A stretch of DNA of 19,631 bases from Paratractidigestivibacter sp963649365 (GTDB lineage Bacteria > Actinomycetota > Coriobacteriia > Coriobacteriales > Atopobiaceae), in contig CAVJHQ010000037.1 in NCBI GenBank assembly GCA_963649365.1, forward strand, positions 1-19,631, given 5' to 3'. Under the pieces are notes generated by a model that searched no databases, was not told the DNA's origin, and worked only from the letters and a program-made list of their open reading frames with translations. Each line of letters begins with the position of its first letter. Positions within the stretch are counted from its first letter, which is position 1. Shown here piece after piece: positions 7,610 through 14,258 of this stretch. A program made the translations under genes and the position numbers.

Positions 7610-8911
7610 TTAGTCGTCTGACTTGTCCTCGTACTTGGAGGCGAGGTTCTCGACGTTCTTGTCGCTTGTGGGGTTGTCCGCGTCGCCGAACTTCTCGAGC
7701 GGGGTGTTCAGGATCTGGTCGGCGCGCTCTTTACGCTCTGCGTCGGCCTTCTTCTTGTTGCGGACGACGACGTAGGCGATGCCGCCCGCGGCGGCCACGC
7801 CGACGACCACGAGGGCGACCTTGCCCGTGGCGGCGGACTTGGCCTCGCTGTCGGCCGCCTTCATGATGGTGTCGGCCGTGTTGTAGAACGCGTCGGAGAA
7901 GACCTCTTCGTCGGAAGACGCGTTGTTGTAGGCGTTGTTCAGCTCGTCCTCGAGCACTCCCAGCGCCTCGTCGTCGAGGACGGTGCGCGCCTTGGTGCCG
8001 ATGGTGTAGCCGCAGTTGAAGGTACCGTCGCCGGCGTCGCAGAAGACGAGGAGGAAGTGGCCTTCGTCGGAGAAGAGCTGGTCGTAGAGATCGCTCGACT
8101 TCTTGTTCAGCGCGTCGACCGAGGTCTCGGACCCGTTCTTGAGGATGTAGACGTAGGGCTGCACGCCGGTCTTGTCGTAGAAGTGGGAGAGCCCCTTCTC
8201 GAGCTTGCTCGCGCTGTGGATCCAGTCGCCGTCTTCGTCGGTGTAGTAGGCGGTTTTGGAAACGTCGCCGGAATCGAGCTTGGTGCGCACGGTGTCCGAG
8301 GCCGCCGTCGCCGAGTAGCTGGAAGAGCCGTAAGAGCCGTAGTCGTTGCGGCCGGAGCAGCTGTCCATGGCGCCGTACAGCACGGAAAGAAGCATCAGGA
8401 CCAGGATGAACCCGATGACGGTGCCGAGGCACCCGCCGCACCCGCCGTTGCCGCCGCCCCCGACGTTTACGCTGGGCCCCACGTGGATGCTGGGGCCGAA
8501 GCCGAACCCGAAGCCGCCGCGGGGACCGCGGGGGCCGTGGTCACGCGGGCCGCCGCCGAAGCCGCCGCCGCGTGGCCCGCCGCCGAAGCCGCCCGAAGGA
8601 CCGCCGCCGCGCGGCCCGCCGAAGCCGCCGCCGAAGCCGCCCGAAGGACCGCCGCCGCGCGGCCCGCCGAAGCCGCCGCCGAAGCCGCCCGAAGGACCGC
8701 CGCCGCGCGGCCCGCCGAAGCCGCCGCCGAAGCCGCCCGAAGGACCGCCGCCGCGCGGCCCGCCGAAGCCGCCGCCACCGAAGCCGCCCGAAGGTCCGCC
8801 GGAGCGTCCGCCGCCACCGCCGGAGAAACCGCCAGAGGTGCGCCCGCCGCCGGAGAAACCGCCTCCGCCGCCGTGGCTACCGCCGCCTCCGCCACCGCCT
8901 GATCTGCCCAC
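7610..8911 (-). CDS. Gly-rich repeat membrane protein with TPM-like domain
   Basis: 433 residues. Residues 1 to about 150 are almost only Gly, Pro, Arg, Ser and Phe, built from 16-residue units such as PSGGFGGGFGGPRGGG encoded by 48-bp tandem repeats. A hydrophobic segment follows at about 161-182 (CLGTVIGFILVLMLLSVLYG). The domain at about 200-345 has YVYILKNG, GHFLLVFCDAG and NCGYTIGTKARTVLDDEAL, which resembles TPM/YgcG domains, though weakly. A second hydrophobic segment at about 365-383 precedes a charged tail with KKK. Probable topology: both ends cytoplasmic, TPM-like domain outside. GTG start preceded by GGAAGGGA. It is co-directional with pspA. The function of the Gly-rich arm is unknown; self-association or membrane-surface condensation are possibilities. 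Confidence 0.75.
   Translation of the reverse strand: MGRSGGGGGGGSHGGGGGFSGGGRTSGGFSGGGGGRSGGPSGGFGGGGFGGPRGGGPSGGFGGGFGGPRGGGPSGGFGGGFGGPRGGGPSGGFGGGFGGPRGGGPSGGFGGGPRGGGFGGGPRDHGPRGPRGGFGFGFGPSIHVGPSVNVGGGGNGGCGGCLGTVIGFILVLMLLSVLYGAMDSCSGRNDYGSYGSSSYSATAASDTVRTKLDSGDVSKTAYYTDEDGDWIHSASKLEKGLSHFYDKTGVQPYVYILKNGSETSVDALNKKSSDLYDQLFSDEGHFLLVFCDAGDGTFNCGYTIGTKARTVLDDEALGVLEDELNNAYNNASSDEEVFSDAFYNTADTIMKAADSEAKSAATGKVALVVVGVAAAGGIAYVVVRNKKKADAERKERADQILNTPLEKFGDADNPTSDKNVENLASKYEDKSDD
8574..8807 (-). repeat. 48-bp tandem repeats inside the Gly-rich gene
   Basis: Three identical 48-bp copies lie at 8613-8660, 8661-8708 and 8709-8756. A copy shortened by 9 bp is at 8574-8612 and a diverged copy with a 3-bp insertion begins at 8757. 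Every length change is a multiple of three, so the reading frame is kept. Each unit encodes 16 Gly-rich residues. Identical copies imply recent slippage or selection, and the tract should vary in length between strains. Confidence 0.92.
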
Positions 8912-9055
8912 GTGAGTCCCTTCCTCGTTCTTCTTGCTAAAGACATGACTGGCCCCATTATCCCCAACTGGGGCAATCGCGCCCTGCTCGCGGGGGCATT
9001 TCTCAATGAGCGGTGTATTCAGGCGGGTAATGCGGCCTGCGCGGCGCGCGTGGAT

Positions 9056-9619
9056 TTAGGCGTCACAGCAGCAAAAGAGCGGCTCGATGGTGCGCAGGTA
9101 GTCCGCGGCGAGCTCCTCGGGAGTTGCGGAGAAATCGTGCCAGGCCCACCATTGGACGGCTCCGACGAACGTGGCCGCTATGTGGTGAAGCAGGAAGCTG
9201 CGGTCTATCTGCGCGGCGAGGCCGTTCGGGCAATCGGGAACCATGCGGTCGGCGTGGGCGACGACCGCGTGACGGAGCTCGTCGGTGAAGACGCGCGATC
9301 CCGAGCCGGACACGAGCGCGCGGACGGCCGGTCCGCGGTCCAGGGCCTTGGCGAAGACTGGCGTCAACGGGGCAAGAAGTTCACCCGAGCCTGAAGGGCC
9401 GGCGGTCGGCTCGAGTTGGCGCAGCCCGTCGAAGGTGTCGGCAACAAAGTCCGTGACCAGGTCGTCCTTGCCCTTGAACTGCGCATAGAAGGTGGCGCGT
9501 CCCACGCCGGCGCGCGTGAGGACGGCGTCGACGGTTATCTTTCCGTAGTCCTTCTCGGCAAGAAGCTCGAGGAAGGCGGCGCGGATTGCGGCGCGGCTGC
9601 GCTTCTTGCGGGAGTCCAT
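9056..9619 (-). CDS. TetR/AcrR family transcriptional regulator, lar-linked
   Basis: 187 residues. The N-terminus SRKKRSRAAIRAAFLELLAE and the helix-turn-helix ITVDAVLTRAGVGRATFYAQF (about residues 27-47) are textbook TetR. The C-terminal ligand domain is typical of regulators with an HDFSATPEELAADYLRTIEPLF end. The ATG at 9619 overlaps the larC stop (TGATG), so it is the last gene of the larEBC operon and may regulate it or its target. The last residues are FCCCDA; three adjacent cysteines at the very C-terminus are unusual and could bind metal, which is speculation. A possible target is the dyad at 12492-12517. Confidence 0.9.
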   Translation of the reverse strand: MDSRKKRSRAAIRAAFLELLAEKDYGKITVDAVLTRAGVGRATFYAQFKGKDDLVTDFVADTFDGLRQLEPTAGPSGSGELLAPLTPVFAKALDRGPAVRALVSGSGSRVFTDELRHAVVAHADRMVPDCPNGLAAQIDRSFLLHHIAATFVGAVQWWAWHDFSATPEELAADYLRTIEPLFCCCDA

Positions 9620-10968
9620 CAGCGGTCCTCGGCGGCAGCGGCTTGGACGGCGAGAAAGACCTCCTGGAACGAGGCGCCGGTGCGTTCGCAGGCCGCGACG
9701 ACCGAGTCGTACTCGGGGTAGGCGCGGACGTTGCCGTCGGGGAGCACCACGCGCTTGGTCGCGACCTCGCCGAAGCGGGTGTCGACGCGTCCCGGCTCGC
9801 GACGCAGCGGATAGCGCAGCTGGCGCGCGGAGCGGATGCCGATGGTGGTCGTGTTCATAAAGATAAGGTCCCTGAGCTGCGCTTCGTTCGATTCGTCGCA
9901 GATGACCTCGAGCTGATAGGCTGGCCGGCCCTTCTTCATGACGACGGGCACGGCGTGGGCGTCGCGGGCGCCGGCGGCCATGAGGAGCTCGATCGTGCGG
10001 CCGAGGGCCTCGCCGGTGCAGTCGTCCAGGTCGCACTTGAGCTCGACGACGACGTGCTCGGCGGCCGGGTCGTCGTCGGCGGGTTGGGGTTGGCCGTGCC
10101 TCGTTTCGGCATCCTCGACCTCGGCTAGCGTTGCGCGCAGGACGCCGCTGACGTTGGGGTAGGGGCGCTTGCCCGCGCCGTAGCCCGTGGCGAGGATTCG
10201 GTAGCGCGCGGGCAGCGCGTCGCCGGTGCGCAGGGCCGCGACGATGGCCGCGCCCGTGGGCGTGACGAGCTCGCCGTGGACGGGTGCGGGCTCGAGCGCG
10301 ATCCCGGCATCCGCGCAGAGGTGCGCGACGGCGGGGACGGGGATGGGCATGAGTCCGTGGGCGCAGCGGATGGTGCCATGGCCCTCGGCGAGCGAGGGGA
10401 CGACGATGCCGTCTACGCCGAGGTCGTCCAAGCAGGCTGCGACGGCGCAGATGTCGACGATGGAGTCGACGGCGCCCACCTCGTGGAAATGGACGGTGTC
10501 GGGCGTGGCGCCGTGGGCCTTCGCCTCGGCCTCGGCGAGCTTGCCGAACACGGCGAGGGCGATCTTCTTGGCACGGTCGGTGAGCTGCGATGCGTTGATA
10601 ATGGCGGAGACGTCGGCGAGCGTCCGGTGAGTGTGATGTGCGTGATCGTGGTGATGAGGCTTTCCGTGGTCGTGCGGGTGATCGCGCGAGTCGCAGCTGG
10701 TCTGTCCATGCCCATCCTCGCCGTTACCGTAAAGCCAGGCCATGTCGTGGTCGTGGTTCTCGTGCGCCGCGTCGAGGCGGACGTCGAAGTCGCAGGCCGC
10801 AAGGCCGCTCTTCTCGACGCGGCTCACCACGACCTCGAAGCCGTCGATGGGAAGCGTGGCCAGCGCCGCGCGCAGGCGCTCCTCGCTTGCCCCGAGGTCG
10901 AGAAGGGCGGCGACCGTCATGTCTCCGCTTATGCCCGAGCCGCCGTCCAGAATGAGTGCCCTAGTCAT
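9619..10968 (-). CDS. larC: Nickel insertase for the nickel-pincer nucleotide cofactor (LarC)
   Basis: 449 residues in one uninterrupted frame. Family role: CTP-dependent cyclometallation that inserts Ni into pyridinium-3,5-bisthiocarboxylic acid mononucleotide. Recognised by the N-terminal LDGGSGISGDMTVAALLDLG, VHFHEVGAVDSIVDI, HGLMPIPVPA, ELVTPTGAAI and, in the second half, ELKCDLDDCTGE and MKKGRPAYQLEVIC. A His/Asp-rich insert at about 69-114 carries 14 histidines, consistent with nickel storage or hand-over. In Lactobacillus plantarum the protein is made by a programmed frameshift (LarC1/LarC2); here no shift is needed. The start overlaps the larB stop by 8 nt, so the genes are translationally coupled. 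Confidence 0.95.
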   Translation of the reverse strand: MTRALILDGGSGISGDMTVAALLDLGASEERLRAALATLPIDGFEVVVSRVEKSGLAACDFDVRLDAAHENHDHDMAWLYGNGEDGHGQTSCDSRDHPHDHGKPHHHDHAHHTHRTLADVSAIINASQLTDRAKKIALAVFGKLAEAEAKAHGATPDTVHFHEVGAVDSIVDICAVAACLDDLGVDGIVVPSLAEGHGTIRCAHGLMPIPVPAVAHLCADAGIALEPAPVHGELVTPTGAAIVAALRTGDALPARYRILATGYGAGKRPYPNVSGVLRATLAEVEDAETRHGQPQPADDDPAAEHVVVELKCDLDDCTGEALGRTIELLMAAGARDAHAVPVVMKKGRPAYQLEVICDESNEAQLRDLIFMNTTTIGIRSARQLRYPLRREPGRVDTRFGEVATKRVVLPDGNVRAYPEYDSVVAACERTGASFQEVFLAVQAAAAEDR

Positions 10969-11689
10969 GCGCCGCCGCTCCCTTCAAATGGTTGATGAGG
11001 CTCGCCTGGTAGCCGGCCCCGAAGCCGTTGTCGATGTTCACGACCGAGACGCCGCTCGCGCACGAGTTGAGCATGGCGAGAAGCGCCGCGACGCCGCCCA
11101 GGCTCGCGCCGTAGCCCACGCTTGTGGGGACGGCGATGACGGGCGCGCTCACAAGGCCGCCGATCACGCTGGGAAGGGCGCCTTCCATGCCGGCGACGGC
11201 CACGATGACCTGCGCGTTCTTGAGCGTCTTTTCGTGTGCGAGCAGGCGATGCAGTCCCGCCACGCCGGCGTCGTAGACGCGCTCGACCCGGTTGCCGAGA
11301 AACTCGGCCGTGACCGCCGCCTCCTCGGCGACGGCCTGGTCGCTCGTGCCCGCGCTCGCGACGACGACGGTGCCGTTGCCGTCGGGCTCGGGCAGTCCAC
11401 CCGCGAGCAGCAACCGCGCATCGGCGCGGTAATCCAGCGTGGCGCCGCAGGCCACAAGCTGCGCGACCCGCTCGGCCTTCTTCGCGTCCACGCGTGTGGC
11501 GAGCACGCGGGGCTGTCCCGCGCCCACGAGCACGTCGACGATTCCTGCGATCTGCTCGGCGGTCTTTCCCTCGCCGTAGATGACCTCGCCGGCGCCCTGG
11601 CGCTCGGCGCGCGAGAGGTCTACCTGCGCATATCCGAGGTCGGTGGACTTGCCGGCGAGTTTGGGCCAGCCGGTCGCGCCGCTACTCAT
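10961..11689 (-). CDS. larB: Pyridinium-3,5-biscarboxylic acid mononucleotide synthase (LarB)
   Basis: 242 residues from ATG 11689. LarB carboxylates nicotinic acid adenine dinucleotide at C5 and releases the biscarboxylated mononucleotide, the first step of NPN cofactor synthesis. The C-terminal half is PurE-like: VVVASAGTSDQAVAEEAA, then RVYDAGVAGLHRLL, VIVAVAGMEGALPSVIGGL, VIAVPTSVGYGAS and LNSCASGVSVVNIDNGFGAG. The N-terminal part with LGYAQVDLSRAERQG and EVIYGEGKTAEQI matches the family. The start overlaps the larE stop by 8 nt. An in-frame alternative ATG at 11707 is created by an 18-bp tandem duplication and would add six residues. Confidence 0.95.
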   Translation of the reverse strand: MSSGATGWPKLAGKSTDLGYAQVDLSRAERQGAGEVIYGEGKTAEQIAGIVDVLVGAGQPRVLATRVDAKKAERVAQLVACGATLDYRADARLLLAGGLPEPDGNGTVVVASAGTSDQAVAEEAAVTAEFLGNRVERVYDAGVAGLHRLLAHEKTLKNAQVIVAVAGMEGALPSVIGGLVSAPVIAVPTSVGYGASLGGVAALLAMLNSCASGVSVVNIDNGFGAGYQASLINHLKGAAAHD

Positions 11690-12422
11690 CAGGGTGCCCC
11701 GCCTCATCAGGGTGCCCCGCCGCCTCTGCCGCCTCGCGCTCGCGCGCCGCCTGCGCCGCCGCGTTCTCGCGCGCAAGCGCCGCCGCCTCGGCCGCGGACG
11801 GCTCGATGTTGCCGTCGGTGCGCACGCGGTCCGCCGCGTCGGGGTGCTCGGACATAAAGCGGTCGACCGTTGCCGCCAGCGACTCCGGCGTGATTGCCTC
11901 GTCCTTGCCGAAGTAGGCACCGTAACACGCGTAGCTGGGCTTATTCGCCGTAGGCAGGTTGAGCTCGGCGGAAAGCTCGCGCACGCGGTCCTTGGTCAGG
12001 CCCGCCTCGCGCAAGGGGGAGCGCACGCCGAGCTCGCGGATGGCGCGGAAACCGGGCCTGCGGTCCTCTCGGTCGCTCGCGTTCGTGCCGTCGAGCAGCA
12101 CCGTGCGGCCGTCCGCCTTCATGTGCTCGAGGATCGTCCCGAAGACCATCGACTTGCAGTAGTAGCAGCGGTTCCAGGGGTTCGCGCGGAGCTCATCGTG
12201 GCCTTCCCAGAGGTTCACGGGGATGATCTCCTGCTCGGCGCCGAGCATGCGCGCCACCGTCACGGAGTCGTCGGTGTCGCGGGTGATCTGCAGGTCGTCG
12301 AGGATGGTGTAGGCCTTGACGTCGTAGCCCTCCCGCAGCATCTCGGCGAGCAGGTAGCAGGAGTCGACGCCTCCGGAGTAGGCGAGGCCGTAGCGAACAG
12401 ATGTATCGAGGTCAAACTGCAT
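11682..12422 (-). CDS. larE: ATP-dependent sulfur transferase for NPN cofactor (LarE)
   Basis: 246 residues. LarE adenylates the carboxylates of the LarB product and converts them to thiocarboxylates. The PP-loop YSGGVDS is at residues 15-21, followed by IIPVNLWEGHDELRANP, the RCYYCK motif with Cys86 and Cys89, LLDGTNASDREDRRPG and the PSYAC motif with Cys166. Three cysteines match the class using a [4Fe-4S] cluster to carry sulfur, unlike the single sacrificial cysteine of Lactobacillus LarE. That assignment follows family knowledge and position, not structure. The C-terminal tail (about 205-246) is Ala/Glu-rich and ends in a duplicated AGHPDE. First gene of the operon; ATG with GAGGGGG upstream. 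Confidence 0.94.
   Translation of the reverse strand: MQFDLDTSVRYGLAYSGGVDSCYLLAEMLREGYDVKAYTILDDLQITRDTDDSVTVARMLGAEQEIIPVNLWEGHDELRANPWNRCYYCKSMVFGTILEHMKADGRTVLLDGTNASDREDRRPGFRAIRELGVRSPLREAGLTKDRVRELSAELNLPTANKPSYACYGAYFGKDEAITPESLAATVDRFMSEHPDAADRVRTDGNIEPSAAEAAALARENAAAQAAREREAAEAAGHPDEAGHPDE
11687..11722 (-). repeat. 18-bp tandem duplication at the larE/larB junction
   Basis: Bases 11687-11704 and 11705-11722 match at 17 of 18 positions. On the coding strand each copy reads as GGGGCACCCTGATGAG, giving a repeated AGHPDE at the LarE C-terminus and a repeated ATG with the same upstream context for LarB. It probably arose by slippage and doubles the larB initiation site. Confidence 0.9.
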
Positions 12423-12466
12423 GTCGTGTCCCCCTCAGGATGAGCGCTGCTCTCCGATGCGCCGCC

Positions 12467-12475
12467 ATTCTAGCA
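12467..12475 (-). promoter_or_regulatory. Candidate extended -10 promoter of larEBC-tetR
   Basis: On the minus strand TGC-TAGAAT forms an extended -10 element 45-50 nt upstream of the larE ATG. The -35 region 17 nt upstream (TCGGAA, 12490-12495) is weak, as is common with extended -10 promoters, and overlaps the dyad at 12492-12517. Confidence 0.5.
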
Positions 12476-12491
12476 TCGAGGTTTTCGCTTT

Positions 12492-12517
12492 CCGAACACT
12501 TTGGTGAAATCGTTCGG
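12492..12517. promoter_or_regulatory. Candidate operator dyad between lar and the ABC importer
   Basis: The dyad reads CCGAAC-2-TTT-4-AAA-2-GTTCGG, symmetric at 9 of 13 half-site positions. It lies in the divergent region, overlapping the -35 of the lar promoter and ending 4-5 bp before the -35 of the importer promoter. One bound dimer could control both operons. The cognate regulator is unknown; the TetR at 9056-9619 is the nearest candidate. Confidence 0.5.
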
Positions 12518-12521
12518 TTTC

Positions 12522-12552
12522 TTTACGCCGCAAGAAGGGCCCTCTCTATAAT
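12522..12552 (+). promoter_or_regulatory. Candidate promoter of the ABC importer operon
   Basis: A perfect TATAAT -10 at 12547-12552 is preceded by TTTACG at 12522-12527 (19-nt spacer) or TTACGC (18-nt). The expected start site near 12559 falls inside the palindrome at 12554-12585, so the mRNA would begin within a stem-loop. Confidence 0.6.
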
Positions 12553-12553
12553 G

Positions 12554-12585
12554 AACCTGCAAAAGGGACAGTCCCTTTTGCAGGT
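12554..12585. repeat. Palindrome copy 2, at the importer transcription start
   Basis: This is the same palindrome as 404-436, lacking only its final T. It directly follows the -10 box of the importer promoter and ends 35 nt before the binding-protein ATG. Here it cannot be a simple end-of-gene terminator; it would sit at the 5' end of the transcript or cover the start site as an operator. Confidence 0.9.
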
Positions 12586-12620
12586 CATGTTCGTTGATGT
12601 GCGCAAGGGAGAGAAGCGCG

Positions 12621-14255
12621 ATGGCATGTAAGGCTCTGACCAGGCGTTCATTTATGTGCGGGGGTCTTGCTGCGGGCGTGGCGGCAGGTCTTGCCGCCTG
12701 TTCCGACCAGGACGCCGCGGCAGATGGCGCGGCCGCGTCCGGTGCCGACGCCTCCCGCCAGGTGACCATCGCCATGAGCCCCTCGAGTGAGCCGGACGCC
12801 GGCTTCGACCCCTGTGTTGCCTGGGGCTGCGGCGAGCACGTCCACGAGCCGCTCATCCAGTCCACGCTTATCCGCACGGATGCGAACATGGAGTTCGTTT
12901 GCGACCTCGCGACGTCCTACGAGTGCTCGGACGACCGCTTGAGCTGGACGTTTACCTTGCGTGACGATGCGAACTTCTCCGACGGCGAGCCGGTGCGGGC
13001 CTCGGACGTGGCCTTTACCGTGGCGACCATCAAGGCCTCGCAGAACGCCCAGGCCGACCTCTCCATGGTCGATTCGGTCGAGTGCCCGAACGACCACACG
13101 GCCGTTTTCCGCCTGAGCAAGCCCTTCAACGCGCTTCTCTACACCTTGGCCGTGCTGGGCATCGTGCCAGAGCATGCGTATGGCGCCGACTACGGCAAGA
13201 ACCCGGTCGGCTCCGGGCGCTACAGGCTCGCGCAGTGGGACCGTGGACAGCAGGTCATCCTCGAGGCGAACCCCGGCTATTACGGCGAGGCGCCGCGGAT
13301 CGAGCGCGTGGTCGTGGCCTTTATGGAGGAGGACGCGGCTCTCGCCGCCGTTCGTGCGGGCCAGGTGGACATGGCCTATACCTCCGCCACGCTCGCGAAT
13401 CAGCAGGTAGACGACTACACGCTTGAGTCCTACGACACGGTCGACTCGCGCGGCGTCCAGCTTCCCGTGATCGCCTCGGGCGCCACGCGCGCGGATGGCG
13501 CGAACACCTATCCCGCGGGCAACGACGTGACCTGCAACCTCGAGGTCCGCCAGGCCATCAACCTCGCCATCGACCGCCAGGCCCTTATCGACGACGTGCT
13601 CGACGGCCACGGCAGCGTTGCCTACAGCATCGGCGACGGCCTGCCGTGGGCAAGTTCAGACATGAAGGTCGAAACCAACACCGACCGCGCCGAGGCGCTT
13701 CTTGCCGCCGCCGGCTGGTCGCGCGGCGCGGACGGCGTGTATGAGCGCGACGGCCTGCCCTGCGCATTCGACCTTTACTACCCCTCGACCGACTCCGTGC
13801 GCCAGGCTATGGCCAACGCCATCGCGGACCAGCTCGCGGGCGTGGGCATCAAGGTCACGCCCAAGGGCGGCGCCTGGGACGACATCTACCCGCACGAGTT
13901 TTCCGACCCCGTTATGTGGGGCTGGGGCTCCAACTCGCCGACCGACGTCTACGAGCTCTACCGATCGGACGGCAACCTTAACTTCGCGTGCCGCGAGGAC
14001 GCGGCGACCGACGCCTACCTTGACGAGGCCTTGGCCGCGCCGACGGTCGAGGAGTCCTATGGGCTCTGGCAGAAAGCCGAGTGGGACGGCGAGCGCGGCC
14101 CCGCGCCCCAGGGCGACGCGAGCTGGGTGTGGTTCGCCAACGTGAGCCACCTGTACTGGAAGCGCGAGGGCCTGACCGTGGCGGCGCAGAAGCTTCAGCC
14201 CCACGGCCACGGCTGGTCCATCTTGAACGACGTCGATGCCTGGAGCTGGGCGTAG
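12621..14255 (+). CDS. ABC importer substrate-binding lipoprotein (family 5, NikA/DppA-like)
   Basis: 544 residues from ATG 12621, which has AAGGGAG 9 nt upstream; a TTG at 12594 in the same frame lacks this. The N-terminus has TRRSFMCGG followed by a hydrophobic stretch and lipobox LAAC with Cys27, so export may be by Tat followed by lipid anchoring. The family-5 fold is shown by PLIQSTLIRTDANMEFVCDL, WTFTLRDDANFSDGEPV, PEHAYG, NPVGSGRYRL and VRQAINLAIDRQALID. Family members bind peptides, nickel or metal chelates. Near the mature N-terminus is C65-x4-C70-x2-H73-x-H75, absent from common peptide binders as I know them and suggestive of metal. Divergence from larEBC supports nickel; oligopeptide remains the alternative. 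Confidence 0.8.
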   Translation: MACKALTRRSFMCGGLAAGVAAGLAACSDQDAAADGAAASGADASRQVTIAMSPSSEPDAGFDPCVAWGCGEHVHEPLIQSTLIRTDANMEFVCDLATSYECSDDRLSWTFTLRDDANFSDGEPVRASDVAFTVATIKASQNAQADLSMVDSVECPNDHTAVFRLSKPFNALLYTLAVLGIVPEHAYGADYGKNPVGSGRYRLAQWDRGQQVILEANPGYYGEAPRIERVVVAFMEEDAALAAVRAGQVDMAYTSATLANQQVDDYTLESYDTVDSRGVQLPVIASGATRADGANTYPAGNDVTCNLEVRQAINLAIDRQALIDDVLDGHGSVAYSIGDGLPWASSDMKVETNTDRAEALLAAAGWSRGADGVYERDGLPCAFDLYYPSTDSVRQAMANAIADQLAGVGIKVTPKGGAWDDIYPHEFSDPVMWGWGSNSPTDVYELYRSDGNLNFACREDAATDAYLDEALAAPTVEESYGLWQKAEWDGERGPAPQGDASWVWFANVSHLYWKREGLTVAAQKLQPHGHGWSILNDVDAWSWA

Positions 14256-14258
14256 GCG

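Noticed and set aside
8574..8807. Possible CRISPR-like array
   Set aside because: The 48-bp units are directly contiguous without spacers and are translated in frame as Gly-rich protein.
8912..9055. GGATAAT on the minus strand upstream of the Gly-rich gene as its -10 box
   Set aside because: No acceptable -35 or extended -10 accompanies it, so I do not call a promoter; the rest of this 144-bp gap shows nothing clear.
10050..10130. Programmed frameshift expected between LarC halves
   Set aside because: The reading frame runs through the junction before ELKCDLDDCTGE without interruption.
12594..12620. Upstream TTG start for the binding protein
   Set aside because: It would put nine residues before a good Tat/lipoprotein signal and lacks a ribosome site; ATG 12621 has AAGGGAG at proper spacing.
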